Part shown: positions 20,696-29,711 of the stretch, piece after piece
Numbering within the stretch: position 1 is the first letter of the stretch
How the letters are laid out: each line of letters opens with the position of its first letter
From: Tessaracoccus massiliensis
Lineage (GTDB): Bacteria; Actinomycetota; Actinomycetes; Propionibacteriales; Propionibacteriaceae
Direction: 5' to 3'
DNA length: 64,000 nucleotides
Assembly: GCF_000826065.2 (NCBI RefSeq)
Contig: NZ_LN623543.1
Span: 164,144 to 228,143, forward strand
Position numbers and translations under genes: made by a program
The notes under the pieces: generated by a model
Told to the model about the DNA's origin: nothing
What the model saw: the letters and a program-made list of their open reading frames with translations, nothing else
Database searches by the model: none

Positions 20696-23179
20696 TCAGC
20701 GACGCTTGGTGCGCGCGGTGGCCGTCGCCGTCCACGGATCCTCCGGCCACGGATGTTTCGGATACCTGCCGCGCATCTCCGCGCGCACCTGCCCGTAGGG
20801 CCCGGACCAGAACGACGCCAGGTCCGCCGTCACGGCCAGCGGGCGGCCCGCAGGCGACAGCAGATGGAAGACGATCGGCACCCTGCCTCCCGCGACGGTG
20901 GGCGAGGCTGCCAGCCCGAAGCACTCCTGCAACTTCACCGCGCACACGACCGACGCGTCGTCGTCGTGGGCCGGATAGTCCAGGCGGATGCGTGAGCCGC
21001 TGGGCACGGCGAGGCGCTCGGGGGCCAACTCGTCAAGCCGGCCGGTCTCCTGCCACGGGACGAGCCTGCGTAGCGGAGCCGTGAGGCTGATGCCGGACAA
21101 GCGGCCGGTGCGGGCGGCCTCGGCCAACTCTGGCCCCAGCCACTCGTCGAGCCTGGCGAGCAGGGCCTGATCCGAGACGTCCGGCCATGGTCCGCTGAGG
21201 TGGCGGTGCAGCAGGGCGAGCCGCCGACGCAGCAGGTCCGCGCCGGGCGACCAGCCGATGACGTCGAGGCCCTGCCGGGCGACGACCTCGCGCACGGCGT
21301 CCGGGCCGAGTTCCTTCGCGGCGACGGGGGTTGAGGCCAGCTCGATGGCGCCCAGCGCTGTGACGCGGCGGGCCCGCAGCCGCCCGGCTAACAGTTCGCC
21401 GCGCACCTCGTTGATCAGCAGCGACTGCGCACATCGGCGGGCGGTCTCCTCATCGATCACGGCTGCGGAACGGATGACGGCCCCGGTGCCCGCGGCAGCC
21501 GCACCGCCCGCGCGGGACACGTCGCCCACCGCCAGCCACTCGGAGCCCGCGAGTTCGCGTGGCGCGGCGGCACGGGTGCCCGAGGCCAGCAGGTGCGTGC
21601 CGCCCGTCTTCCTGGCCACACGCTCCGGGTAGGCGAGCGCGACGACGGCACCGAGGCCCAGGCCTCGGCCCTCAGACGGTGCGACCAACCGCTCCAGGCG
21701 GTCAGCCTCTGACCGCCATCGCCGCGACTCCGGCGCCGTGCCGCGACGCAGCCCCCGCAGCGCGACGGCGAGGTCCCCGCCGGCATCCAGCTCCACCGCG
21801 GCCACCACCTCGGCAGCGGTGCGGCTGCCCGACAGCGGTGCCCCCTCGAGCAACGCCCGCGCCCAGCGGGGTGAGGCCGGCACGCTGGTCAGCTTCCTGC
21901 CATGCGGTGTGATGCGCCCCTCGGCGTCCACCGCGCCGAGAGTGCGTAGCAGCCGCTCGTCCTCTGCCACGGCATGAGGCGGCAGCGGGCTGGGCAACCG
22001 GAGCGACTCGCCGCGAGGCGCACCCCAGGCGGCCAGCGTGAGAAGAGCCCCGGTGAGGTCGGCAGTCTGAGTTTCGGGTGTCACCTGTGGGCGTAGGCCC
22101 TCGTAGGTGCGCTGCTCGTAGCACCGCCAGACCGTGCCGGGGCCCTGTCGGGCGGCGCGGCCGGCGCGCTGATCCGCGGAGGACCTGGCGCACCGCACCG
22201 TGACCAGCCCGGTCATGCCACGGCCGGAATCGCGGCGCGGTTCGCGGGTCAGGCCGGCGTCAACCACCACGCGCACGCCGTCGACGGTCAGGGACGATTC
22301 CGCGAGGTTGGTGGCAACCACCACGCGTGGCGGCTCACCGGGGCGGCGTCCGGACACGGCACGGTCCTGCTCCCGGGCGCCCACCTGGCCGTGCAGCTCG
22401 AGCACCTCGGCGGGAAGGCGACCCCGGAGCGTCTCCACCACCGCCCGCACCTCCCACACTCCCGGCAGGAACACCAGCACGTCGCCGTCGCCAGTGCGCT
22501 CGTGGTAGGCCCGTTCGACGGTGTGGGCGACGTGGGAGAGGAACTCCCGGGAGGTGCCACGCGGGTCCATCGGCGTGGGGCCTGGGGACCAGCGCACGTC
22601 GAGGGGATGCAACACCGCCGGGACGCCCACCACCGGGGCGGGCCGGTCGCCACCCAGCAGCGTCGCCAGGCCTGCCGCATCGAGCGTGGCCGACATCGCG
22701 ACCACGGCCAGGTCTTCCCGCAACTCCCTGACCTCGGACACGAGGCCCGTGAGGAGGTCCGTGTCGAGGGCCCGTTCATGCACCTCGTCGAGGATCACGC
22801 CGCCCACCCCCTCGAGCGATGGATCCCTCAGCAGCCGGCGCAGGAGCACGCCGGGCGTGACCATCTCAATCCTGGTGGCTGGTCCGACGGCGCGCTCACC
22901 ACGCACGGTGAAGCCGATGAGGTCGCCGACCGAGGTGCCCGTGAGGCTGGCTAGGCGACGGGCGGCCGCCCTCGCTGCGACCCGGCGGGGCTGCGTGACC
23001 ACCACCCGGCCATCCACCAGCCCGGCCACGATCGGGGGGGCGAGCGTCGTCTTACCGGTGCCCGGGGGCGCCTCCACCACGGCGACACCGTGATGTGTCA
23101 CGGCAGCCCGCAGCGCATCCACGGCCGCCGCGAACGGCAGGCCGCAGCCGTCGGCGACGAGTTCAGGCAGCGAGCGCAT
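20696..23179 (-). CDS. hrpB: ATP-dependent helicase HrpB
   Basis: An 827-residue DEAH-type superfamily 2 helicase. Motif I is EAPPGTGKTTLAPPIV, motif II is DEVH (ILDEVHERALDTDLL), motif III is SATLD, and motif VI appears in QRAGRAARQGPGTVWRCYE. Helicase-associated and HrpB_C domains follow. HrpB helicases occur in many bacteria with poorly defined RNA roles. ATG 23179 is chosen because the extra upstream residues to 23257 lie in intergenic DNA. It follows mdh on the same strand after 46 bases with no obvious terminator, so pdu-operon read-through is possible. Confidence 0.93.
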   Translation of the reverse strand: MRSLPELVADGCGLPFAAAVDALRAAVTHHGVAVVEAPPGTGKTTLAPPIVAGLVDGRVVVTQPRRVAARAAARRLASLTGTSVGDLIGFTVRGERAVGPATRIEMVTPGVLLRRLLRDPSLEGVGGVILDEVHERALDTDLLTGLVSEVRELREDLAVVAMSATLDAAGLATLLGGDRPAPVVGVPAVLHPLDVRWSPGPTPMDPRGTSREFLSHVAHTVERAYHERTGDGDVLVFLPGVWEVRAVVETLRGRLPAEVLELHGQVGAREQDRAVSGRRPGEPPRVVVATNLAESSLTVDGVRVVVDAGLTREPRRDSGRGMTGLVTVRCARSSADQRAGRAARQGPGTVWRCYEQRTYEGLRPQVTPETQTADLTGALLTLAAWGAPRGESLRLPSPLPPHAVAEDERLLRTLGAVDAEGRITPHGRKLTSVPASPRWARALLEGAPLSGSRTAAEVVAAVELDAGGDLAVALRGLRRGTAPESRRWRSEADRLERLVAPSEGRGLGLGAVVALAYPERVARKTGGTHLLASGTRAAAPRELAGSEWLAVGDVSRAGGAAAAGTGAVIRSAAVIDEETARRCAQSLLINEVRGELLAGRLRARRVTALGAIELASTPVAAKELGPDAVREVVARQGLDVIGWSPGADLLRRRLALLHRHLSGPWPDVSDQALLARLDEWLGPELAEAARTGRLSGISLTAPLRRLVPWQETGRLDELAPERLAVPSGSRIRLDYPAHDDDASVVCAVKLQECFGLAASPTVAGGRVPIVFHLLSPAGRPLAVTADLASFWSGPYGQVRAEMRGRYPKHPWPEDPWTATATARTKRR

Positions 23180-23225
23180 CGCCCCATTGTGCCGGGGTCT
23201 CAGAAGCGGCGCCCACCCACGCGTT

Positions 23226-24206
23226 TCAGGCAAGCAGGCCCAGGCGCCCCACGACATCGCGCTCGCGCATCAGTTCGGTGACGGAGGCGTCGATCCTGGC
23301 GCGGGACAGCGCGTTGAGGTGCAGACCCTCGACGATGCGGTGCTCCCCGCCGGCCGTCGTCACAGGGAAGGAACTGACCAGGCCTGCGGGAACGCCGTAG
23401 GAGCCGTCGCTGACCACGGCCATCGAGGTCCAGTCGTCCGCGGGCGTGCCCGCATACCAGTCACGCACATGCTCGATCGTGGCGTTTGCTGCTGAGGCGG
23501 CGCTGGAGAGGCCCCGGGATGCGATCACCCGGGCGCCGCGGTTGGCGACGTGGGGGACGAAGTCGAAGGTGCCCCACAGTTCCCCCACCCAGTCGACGGC
23601 GGGGCGGCCGCAGATCCGCGCGTGGTAGATGTCTGGATACTGCGTGCCCGAATGGTTGCCCCAGATGGTGATCCTGCTCACATCCGAAACAGGACGACCC
23701 GCGCGCCGGGCGAGCGCGGAGACGGCACGGTTGTGGTCGAGCCTCGTGAGGGCCGTGAACCGCTCCTTCGGTACGCCGTCTGCGTGCCGGGCCGCGATCA
23801 GGGCGTTGGTGTTGGCCGGATTGCCGGTGACCACCACCCGCAGTTCCGGGGCGGCTGCCGCCGCCAGCGCCCGGCCCTGCTCGGCGAAGATGGCGCCGTT
23901 GGCACCCAGCAGATCCGCACGCTCCATGCCGGGCCCACGGGGGGCGGCGCCGACCAGCATCGCGACCTCGGCCCCGTCGAAGATGCGGCGCGGGTCGTCG
24001 CCCACCTCCAGGCCGGCCAGGGCCGGGAAGGCGCAGTCGGCCAGTTCCATGGCCACGCCGTCGAGCGCCTTGACCGCCTGGGGCACCTCCAGCAGCCTCA
24101 ACTCCACCGGCCGGTCCCCGAACAGGTCCCCGGCGGCGATGCGGTAGACCAACGCATAGCCGATCTGCCCGGCCGCGCCCGTGACGGTGATGCGGATGGG
24201 CCTCAT
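23226..24206 (-). CDS. mdh: Malate dehydrogenase, last gene of the pdu operon
   Basis: A 326-residue NAD-dependent enzyme interconverting malate and oxaloacetate in the cytoplasm. The nucleotide-binding motif GAAGQIG is at residues 10-16, the substrate-binding loop at about R90 ([11 protein letters not shown]), the catalytic Asp-His pair D157 (RLDHNR) and H185 ([11 protein letters not shown]). Its ATG overlaps the pduP stop by four bases, so it is translationally coupled to the propanediol operon. It has no encapsulation-type N-terminal helix, so it should stay outside the microcompartment. It may help rebalance NADH or feed the propionate cycle (inference). Confidence 0.93.
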   Translation of the reverse strand: MRPIRITVTGAAGQIGYALVYRIAAGDLFGDRPVELRLLEVPQAVKALDGVAMELADCAFPALAGLEVGDDPRRIFDGAEVAMLVGAAPRGPGMERADLLGANGAIFAEQGRALAAAAAPELRVVVTGNPANTNALIAARHADGVPKERFTALTRLDHNRAVSALARRAGRPVSDVSRITIWGNHSGTQYPDIYHARICGRPAVDWVGELWGTFDFVPHVANRGARVIASRGLSSAASAANATIEHVRDWYAGTPADDWTSMAVVSDGSYGVPAGLVSSFPVTTAGGEHRIVEGLHLNALSRARIDASVTELMRERDVVGRLGLLA

Positions 24207-25591
24207 CGGATGTTGAGGTCTCCGACCAGGACGCAGCGGCGGCGCCTGGCGAAGTTACGTGCCGACGTCAGGCCCTCGCCGGTGGGGCCGGCGATGGTGA
24301 AGGTGCAGTGACCCTCGCCGCCGATCCCGAGGCCGGTGTAGGACGGCCCGTTCTTGACGAAGATCGTGGTCTGGATCTGTTTGCCCATCTTCGTGAGTTT
24401 CGAGACGTCCTTGCTGTGCATCACGGCCGTGTGGCGGTTGCCGTGCTCCAGTTCGCAGGCGAGGTCGATGGCAGCGTCGACGTCGCTGGCCCGCACCAGC
24501 CCGATCACCGGCATCATCAGTTCGTGTACCACGAACGGGTGATCGCGCTGCACCTCGCACACGAGCAGCCGGACGCCGGCCGGCGGTTCGACGCCGATGG
24601 CCTCGAGGATCGCCGAGGCAGGCTTGCCGACCCACTCGGTCTTCGGCCCGCGCTCGCCGAGGATGACCTTCTCCAGATCCCTGATCTGCTCCGGCTTCAG
24701 CTCGTAGGCGCCGTGCTTCAGCATGGCGAACTTCAGCAGATCGGCAATGGCGTCGACGGCGACGATCTCCTTCTCCGAGGTGCAGGGCACGTTGTTGTCG
24801 AAGCTGGCGCCGTCGACGATGCACTTGGCGGCGTGGTCGATATCGGCGGTGGCGTCCACCACCACGGGTGGGTTACCAGCGCCGGCGCCGATGGCCTTCT
24901 TGCCGGAGCTGAGCACGGTTCGCACGATGCCGGGGCCGCCGGTCGCCACCACCATGCGCACCTCCGGGTGGGAGATCATGGCGTTGGTGTTCTCGATCGA
25001 CGGGTCCGAGACCGTGACCACCAGGTTGTCGGGGGCACCCACGGCACGCAATGCCCGGTTGATGACCTGGACCTGCCACACCGACAGATCGCGGGCGCGC
25101 GGGTGTGGGCTGAACACCACTGCGTTGCCCGCCGCCAGCATGCCGATGGCGTTGCAGGTGACGGTCTCGGTGGGGTTGGTCGTCGGAGTGATGGCGCCGA
25201 TCACGCCATAGGGGGAGTACTCGACGGTGGTGAGGCCGTCGTCGCCGGAGAAGGCCTCGGTGACCAGGTCTTCCACGCCCGGCGTCAGCTCAGCCGCCGC
25301 CTTGTTCTTGAGGTATTTGTGGGCCACATCTCCCATGCCCGTCTGCTGGACGGCCGCCGCGGACATGTGGTCGAGGTGCTCCGGCGTGAGCATCACCTCC
25401 CGGATCGCGGCCACGTAGCGACGACGGTCGGCCATGGAACAGCCCAGGTACTGCCGCGCGGCGGTGGCCGCGGCCTCGACGGCGGAGTTCATCTCGGCGA
25501 AGACCCCGTCGTCGCCCGAAGGCGTCTCCGCGGGTAGCTCCGCGAGCACCCGGCGGATGGTCTCTTCTATGAGTGCTGTATCGAGCTTCAT
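24203..25591 (-). CDS. pduP: CoA-acylating propionaldehyde dehydrogenase
   Basis: A 462-residue aldehyde dehydrogenase that turns propionaldehyde plus CoA and NAD+ into propionyl-CoA inside the microcompartment. The first 19 residues ([19 protein letters not shown]) form the amphipathic encapsulation peptide that targets PduP to the shell. The catalytic Cys is C270 in [12 protein letters not shown], and the cofactor-binding [10 protein letters not shown] is at about 135-144. The start ATG 25591 overlaps the pduO stop (ATGA). Length and layout match Salmonella PduP. The extension of the frame to 25825 is antisense-like pduO sequence and was discarded. Confidence 0.95.
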   Translation of the reverse strand: MKLDTALIEETIRRVLAELPAETPSGDDGVFAEMNSAVEAAATAARQYLGCSMADRRRYVAAIREVMLTPEHLDHMSAAAVQQTGMGDVAHKYLKNKAAAELTPGVEDLVTEAFSGDDGLTTVEYSPYGVIGAITPTTNPTETVTCNAIGMLAAGNAVVFSPHPRARDLSVWQVQVINRALRAVGAPDNLVVTVSDPSIENTNAMISHPEVRMVVATGGPGIVRTVLSSGKKAIGAGAGNPPVVVDATADIDHAAKCIVDGASFDNNVPCTSEKEIVAVDAIADLLKFAMLKHGAYELKPEQIRDLEKVILGERGPKTEWVGKPASAILEAIGVEPPAGVRLLVCEVQRDHPFVVHELMMPVIGLVRASDVDAAIDLACELEHGNRHTAVMHSKDVSKLTKMGKQIQTTIFVKNGPSYTGLGIGGEGHCTFTIAGPTGEGLTSARNFARRRRCVLVGDLNIR

Positions 25592-26589
25592 GATGTCTCT
25601 CCCATGCGTTGCAGTGCTTGTTGGACGATGATGCAGTCTTCTTCGACGGTGCCCCCGGACACGCCCAGCCCGCCGACGAGTTCGTCGCCGTCGAAGAGCG
25701 GCACGCCGCCTCCGAACAGGACGACGCGGCCGGCGTTGCCGTCGGCCAACCCGGGCAGCGGCCCGCCGTCGGCGGCGAGTTCGCCGAGTTCGGCGGTGGT
25801 CTTGCGGAAGGCGGCGGAGCTCCACGCCTTGTTCTGGGCGATGTCGATCGAGGCGAGGAGCGAGCCCGCCATCCGGTGGAGGAGCACGGGGTGCCCCGCA
25901 GCGTCGACCACACTCACGACGACGGGCACACCCAGGCGGGTCGCTTCGGCCTCAGCGGCTACCGCGATGCGTTTGGCGCGGTCGAGGTCCCGGTCCTCGG
26001 GTAGCCCGGCCGTCGGCCCTGCGAGCACCTGCTCGACGGCGTCCCTGACGATCCGCTCGATCCTGGCTGTGTCGGCCCATGATTCGGTGAGCCTCGCCAG
26101 GGCGTAGATGGCGTCGGAGAGCCGGTTGAGGTACATGATGACCTCTGGCCGGACCTCCTCGACCTCGCCGAGGCGGAGCACCTCGCGCTCCGCCCGGCGG
26201 GCCACTGTGCGTGCCAGGTGGAAGGCGGCGGAGCGCTCGTCGCGCCCCGGCACGACGAAGAACCGCTGCGGCCCGGTGACGGCCAGGCAGTCGTCGATGA
26301 GGCGCTCGAGGCCGGTGATGTCAGCCTGGTCGATCCGGTCGGCCATGCGGCGGGCGCCGTCGGCGTCGCTGGCCAGTTCGGCGGCCAGCACGAACAGTCG
26401 GTGCTGCAGGGCGTGCACCCGGTCGCGCCATTCGCCGTCGGGCAGCGCGGCCTTCGCCTCGCCCAGTGCGGCGTTGGCCTCGTCGACGGTGCCGTAGGCC
26501 TCCACGCGCAGGCTCTGCTTGGCGACGCGGGATCCCCCGTAGAGGCCCGTGTCGCCACCGTCGCCGGTGCGGGTGTAGACGGCAGGCAT
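25588..26589 (-). CDS. pduO: PduO: ATP:cob(I)alamin adenosyltransferase fused to a HbpS/GlcG-like domain
   Basis: Makes adenosylcobalamin, the cofactor of diol dehydratase. The N-terminal half carries the PduO-type ATP-binding motif YTRTGDGGDTGLYGG, then YGTVDEANAALGEAKA and the RRAEREVLRL...YLNRLSDAIYALAR helices. The C-terminal half (from about residue 195: LDRAKRIAVAAEAEATRLGVPVVVSVVDAAGHPVLLHRM...FGGGVPLFDGDELVGGLGVSGGTVEED) is the HbpS/GlcG-like domain also fused in Salmonella PduO, where it binds heme. 333 residues from ATG 26589. The cobalamin reductase that normally supplies Co(I) (PduS) is missing from this operon. Confidence 0.93.
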   Translation of the reverse strand: MPAVYTRTGDGGDTGLYGGSRVAKQSLRVEAYGTVDEANAALGEAKAALPDGEWRDRVHALQHRLFVLAAELASDADGARRMADRIDQADITGLERLIDDCLAVTGPQRFFVVPGRDERSAAFHLARTVARRAEREVLRLGEVEEVRPEVIMYLNRLSDAIYALARLTESWADTARIERIVRDAVEQVLAGPTAGLPEDRDLDRAKRIAVAAEAEATRLGVPVVVSVVDAAGHPVLLHRMAGSLLASIDIAQNKAWSSAAFRKTTAELGELAADGGPLPGLADGNAGRVVLFGGGVPLFDGDELVGGLGVSGGTVEEDCIIVQQALQRMGETS

Positions 26590-26593
26590 GTCT

Positions 26594-26860
26594 CTACCCG
26601 ATCTCCACGGCATCGACGATGCCCACCACGGTCGCGTCCAGCGGGGCCTCGCGACGGTCTGCGGCGAAGCGGGCCGAGGAGCCCTTGGTGATGATCACGG
26701 TCTCGCCCGTGCCCGCGCCCACCGTGTCGATGCAGACCTCTGGATCGCCGGTCATGGCTCCGGTCTCATCGAGGCGGCGGGTGAGGAGCAGTTTGAAGCC
26801 GACGAGCCGCTCGTCCTTGCTCGTCGAGACGACCGTGCCGGTTACCTGGGCCAGATACAT
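26594..26860 (-). CDS. pduN: PduN microcompartment vertex protein (BMC-P pentamer)
   Basis: An 88-residue EutN/CcmL-family protein that caps the twelve vertices of the polyhedral shell. It starts MYLAQVTGTVVSTSKDERLVGFKLLL, the family signature, and ends with GETVIITKGSSAR and DATVVGIVDAVEIG. ATG 26860 is preceded by GAAGGAAC at suitable distance; the frame open further upstream is shadow sequence of the flavoprotein gene. Only one vertex gene is present, as is usual for pdu loci. Confidence 0.93.
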   Translation of the reverse strand: MYLAQVTGTVVSTSKDERLVGFKLLLTRRLDETGAMTGDPEVCIDTVGAGTGETVIITKGSSARFAADRREAPLDATVVGIVDAVEIG

Positions 26861-26861
26861 G

Positions 26862-27596
26862 TCAGTTCCTTCGTTCAAGCACGATGTTGCGGGTGGTGGC
26901 GGCCTCACGGGCCAGGTCGGTGACGATGGCGCGGGGGGCGAGCCTGAGCACTGCGCCATCGGGCACCCCCGCCAGGCTCTCCTCGGTGACGACGCGCAGT
27001 TCGGGGGTGCGGGGGGCCGGGTCGGCGGATCCCCCCGTCACGGCGCGCAGCACCGCCTCGTCCAGGTGCTCGGCCGTGGTGAGCCGCACCCCGAAGGACC
27101 TCAGCGCGGCGAGGTTGCCGCGTAGCAGCGCGGCGTAGCCCTGGGGGATGGCGGGGAACCAGGAGCGCTTGTCCGCCGAATCGGGGCACACGGCATTGGT
27201 GGCCACCACGACGGGCTTGTTGCTCATGATGAATTCGGACACGACGTTGGAGGCCAGGCAGTCAGCGACGCCGTGGGCCACCTTGGCCGCGAGGTTCGAG
27301 GTGAGGGTCGGCACGATGAGCAGATCGTGTGACGCCACCAGCGAGGCCGCTGCCGGGGTGAGCCCGGCGTCGGCGATGCGCTGCTGGTCGAGGACCCGCT
27401 CGGCACTGGGAGTCTGGATCCAGTCGAGGCCCAGCCGGCCGCGCAGCCTGGCCAACGCATCTACGGAGGCCTCTAAGCCGAGTTGCGCGCCGGAGAACAG
27501 CACCAGGCCGTGCCGGCCGGGCGGCTGCGGGGCTGACTCCGTCAGCATCCTGCGCACGATGGATTCCACCAGTTGGCGGACCTGCTGTTCGGTCAT
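26862..27596 (-). CDS. Microcompartment-associated flavoprotein with encapsulation-like N-terminus
   Basis: A 244-residue protein resembling the flavoprotein (HFCD/PF02441-type) genes found in some microcompartment loci. Residues about 28-110 show a Rossmann-like flavodoxin fold (HGLVLFSGAQLGLEASVDAL, SHDLLIVPTLTSNLAAKVAHGVADCLASNVVSEFIMSNKPVVVATNAVCP). The family residues Asn (TSN) and PTLT fit FMN binding. The first 20 residues (MTEQQVRQLVESIVRRMLTE) form an amphipathic helix like the PduP and PduD targeting peptides, so it is probably shell cargo. It overlaps eutJ by four bases. Its function is unknown; it could stand in for the missing cobalamin reductase PduS (speculation). Confidence 0.75.
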   Translation of the reverse strand: MTEQQVRQLVESIVRRMLTESAPQPPGRHGLVLFSGAQLGLEASVDALARLRGRLGLDWIQTPSAERVLDQQRIADAGLTPAAASLVASHDLLIVPTLTSNLAAKVAHGVADCLASNVVSEFIMSNKPVVVATNAVCPDSADKRSWFPAIPQGYAALLRGNLAALRSFGVRLTTAEHLDEAVLRAVTGGSADPAPRTPELRVVTEESLAGVPDGAVLRLAPRAIVTDLAREAATTRNIVLERRN

Positions 27597-28414
27597 GTCG
27601 TCCTCCGCATCGCGACCCCGAGCGGGGTGGGGAAAAGGGGATGTGTCGGCCTGTGCACGGGTTGGCCGAGCACGTCGGAGAACACCGCGGGCGCGATGGG
27701 GAAGGAACTGGAGCCTCCCACGAGATGGATCTGTTCCACCTGATGGCCACGCAGCCCCTCAGCTGCGATCGTGGCCATCTTCTCCAGGGTGGGCCGGATC
27801 AGGCCGGCCACGGTGTCGCGTTGACCGGGGGAGCGCTTGAGCCGCTCGGCTCGCTCGTACGGAACACCGAGCGCCCCGGAGATGACCAGCGTCATGTGGT
27901 GGCCGCCGGTGGCCTCGTCGATGGAATGGACCAACTGCGAGTCACGGATCACGGACACGCCGGTGGTCCCGTGGCCGATGTCGATGACGGCACCGTCGGT
28001 GACACCGAGCGCCGTGGCGGCGGCGACGGGTTCGTCGACCACCTCTTCGGGCGTCAGGCCGGCTGCCTCGAGCACGTTGGTGAACACCTTAGTGGTGCCC
28101 GCGTCGATACCCGGCGGGATCGCGACAGCGGCGGAGCGGGGCAGGTCGGTGCCGAGGCGCGCGCGGATCTCATCGACGATTTCCTTGAGGCAGGTCACGG
28201 CACCGTGCCAGTCCACGATCACGCCGTCGCGCACGACGCCGGCCTGCCGCCAGGCACCGGCCACCGGGCGGTTGCCGCCATCGACCAGGGCAAGCACGAT
28301 GTTGGCCGTGCCCAGATCCACCCCGAGCCGCAGCGGGGGTTTCCCGGCGTCGACCTGCCCGGTGCGCACGAGTCGTGCGAACCGGTCGATGGGTGGGCGG
28401 GTGGTCGACATCAT
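27593..28414 (-). CDS. eutJ: EutJ-like actin-fold ATPase/chaperone
   Basis: A 273-residue protein of the actin/Hsp70 ATPase fold, as in EutJ of ethanolamine loci. The phosphate-1 motif LRLGVDLGTANIVLALVD, phosphate-2 VIDIGHGTTGVSVI and adenosine motif IHLVGGSSSFPIAPAVFSDVLGQPV are in the expected order, with DEPVAAATALGV between them. EutJ is thought to be a chaperone for microcompartment enzymes. Here it occupies a pdu operon between pduL and the flavoprotein gene, where Salmonella has pduM. It is too small and lacks the extra domain needed to be a second PduG reactivase. Confidence 0.85.
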   Translation of the reverse strand: MMSTTRPPIDRFARLVRTGQVDAGKPPLRLGVDLGTANIVLALVDGGNRPVAGAWRQAGVVRDGVIVDWHGAVTCLKEIVDEIRARLGTDLPRSAAVAIPPGIDAGTTKVFTNVLEAAGLTPEEVVDEPVAAATALGVTDGAVIDIGHGTTGVSVIRDSQLVHSIDEATGGHHMTLVISGALGVPYERAERLKRSPGQRDTVAGLIRPTLEKMATIAAEGLRGHQVEQIHLVGGSSSFPIAPAVFSDVLGQPVHRPTHPLFPTPLGVAMRRTT

Positions 28415-28421
28415 CGGGTCC

Positions 28422-29057
28422 TCAGTTCCTGCAGATCTCGACGTGGTCGCCGGTGCGGGCGCCGACGGCGTTGCCCTCGTCGGTGTCGAGGTGCAGCTCG
28501 GGCAGGTAGGAGTCCTTGACGCGGATCAGGAAGTTGTCCAGACGGGCCCCGCGTTCGCCGGGGAACCTGACACTGACTCTGTCCTGGTCCCGCAGGCCCA
28601 GCGCGCCGGCGGCCTCCGGGCTCATGTGGATGTGGCGGCCGGCGACGATCACCGCGTGCTCGAGCGAAATCCGCCCGGCCGGGCCCTCGATCTCGATGGG
28701 CGCGGCGTCGTCGAGGTGACCGGACTGCGCCATCGGCGCGTCGATGCCCAGGGCGAAGCAGTCTGTGCGGCTCAACTCCACCTGGGTGCGTGGGCGGTTG
28801 GGGCCCATGACGCGGACCCGCGCCATGGCCCCCTTCGGCCCGTGCAACGTGACGGTTTCCTCGGCCGCGAACTCGCCTCGTTGGCGGACCTCCTTCTTCA
28901 CCTTGGGGGCGGCATAGCCGAACAGCGCACGGAAATCCGCATCCGAGAGATGCACGTGCCTGTTGGAGATGCCCACGATGACCTGAGAGGGGTCGCTCGC
29001 CTTGAGCCTGGCTAGAACTCTGTCGGCGATCTGGGAGATGAGGGCGGCTTCGGACAT
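28422..29057 (-). CDS. pduL: Phosphate propanoyltransferase PduL
   Basis: A 211-residue phosphotransacylase that converts propionyl-CoA to propionyl-phosphate and recycles CoA inside the shell. Zinc-ligand histidines of the family are present: H34 and H36 (SNRHVHLSD), H142 and H144 (GRHIHMSPE), and H189 (ELHLDTDEGNA). The N-terminal SEAALISQIADRVLARL looks like an encapsulation peptide, as known for microcompartment PduL. No propionate kinase (PduW) is encoded nearby, so the acyl-phosphate must be used by a kinase elsewhere. Confidence 0.95.
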   Translation of the reverse strand: MSEAALISQIADRVLARLKASDPSQVIVGISNRHVHLSDADFRALFGYAAPKVKKEVRQRGEFAAEETVTLHGPKGAMARVRVMGPNRPRTQVELSRTDCFALGIDAPMAQSGHLDDAAPIEIEGPAGRISLEHAVIVAGRHIHMSPEAAGALGLRDQDRVSVRFPGERGARLDNFLIRVKDSYLPELHLDTDEGNAVGARTGDHVEICRN

Positions 29058-29061
29058 CGTC

Positions 29062-29334
29062 TCAGGCCTTCGGCAGCAGCTTCTCGACGTCCGCGTGCGG
29101 ACGGGGGATCACGTGCTGGCTGACGAGCTCGCCGACGTTGGCGGCGGCGGCCGAACCGGCATCGACGGCGGCCTTCACGGCACCGACGTCGCCGCGGACC
29201 ATGACGGTCACGAAGCCCGCGCCGATCTTCTCGCTGCCGAGCAGCTGCACGTTGGCCGATTTGGTCATGGCGTCGGCGGCCTCAACGGCGCCTACGAATC
29301 CCTTGGTCTCGACGAGACCCAGTGCTTGGCTCAT
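29062..29334 (-). CDS. pduJ: PduJ/PduA-type hexameric shell protein (BMC-H)
   Basis: A 90-residue single BMC domain forming flat hexameric tiles of the shell facets. It reads [60 protein letters not shown], with the KIGAGF pore loop and the edge IPRPH motif ([10 protein letters not shown]) that joins neighbouring hexamers. It is nearly identical to the first gene of the operon (pduA). By position next to pduK and by Salmonella convention it is called pduJ. Confidence 0.92.
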   Translation of the reverse strand: MSQALGLVETKGFVGAVEAADAMTKSANVQLLGSEKIGAGFVTVMVRGDVGAVKAAVDAGSAAAANVGELVSQHVIPRPHADVEKLLPKA

Positions 29335-29711
29335 GATTGCTTCCTCCTGGTGGTGGTGTTGGCGGGTGTCGCCGGCGCCGGGGCTTCTTCCCCGGCGCGT
29401 TCTGGGGTGGGTTCGGGCTCAGGCTCGTGCCCGACCGTCATGGTGTTGAAGACCATCGCCTCGATCTGGTCGCTGGGCCGGGGGATGACGAGCTTGCTCA
29501 CCACGCGGCTGATGCGTGCGGCGGCTTCCGCAGCGGCGGCCACGGCGGCGTGGACGGCGCCGACCTGGCCGAGCACCTTGATGGTGACGTAGCCTCCGCC
29601 CTTGGCCAGTTCGTAGCCGACGAGGCGTACGTCTGCCGTCTTGCAGGCCACGTCCGCGGCTTCGACGCCGGCCACCAGGCCGACGACCTCGACGGTTCCT
29701 AGTGCTTCCAT
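29331..29711 (-). CDS. pduK: PduK-like BMC-H shell protein with acidic/proline-rich tail
   Basis: A 126-residue shell protein: one BMC domain (residues 1-93, with [21 protein letters not shown] and [12 protein letters not shown]) plus a C-terminal extension ([32 protein letters not shown]). Salmonella PduK also has an extension, but it ends in a cysteine cluster thought to hold an Fe-S centre. Here the only cysteine is C23 in the BMC domain, so no metal site is possible in the tail. It overlaps pduH by 13 bases at its start and pduJ by four at its end. Confidence 0.85.
   Translation of the reverse strand: MEALGTVEVVGLVAGVEAADVACKTADVRLVGYELAKGGGYVTIKVLGQVGAVHAAVAAAAEAAARISRVVSKLVIPRPSDQIEAMVFNTMTVGHEPEPEPTPERAGEEAPAPATPANTTTRRKQS

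Noticed and set aside
23180-23257. N-terminal extension of HrpB
   Set aside because: The added residues ([13 protein letters not shown]...) come from the mdh-hrpB spacer and are not family-like. ATG 23179 is the better start.
25592-25825. N-terminal extension of PduP
   Set aside because: Arg-rich shadow of pduO. The encapsulation peptide starting at 25591 and the ATGA overlap define the true start.
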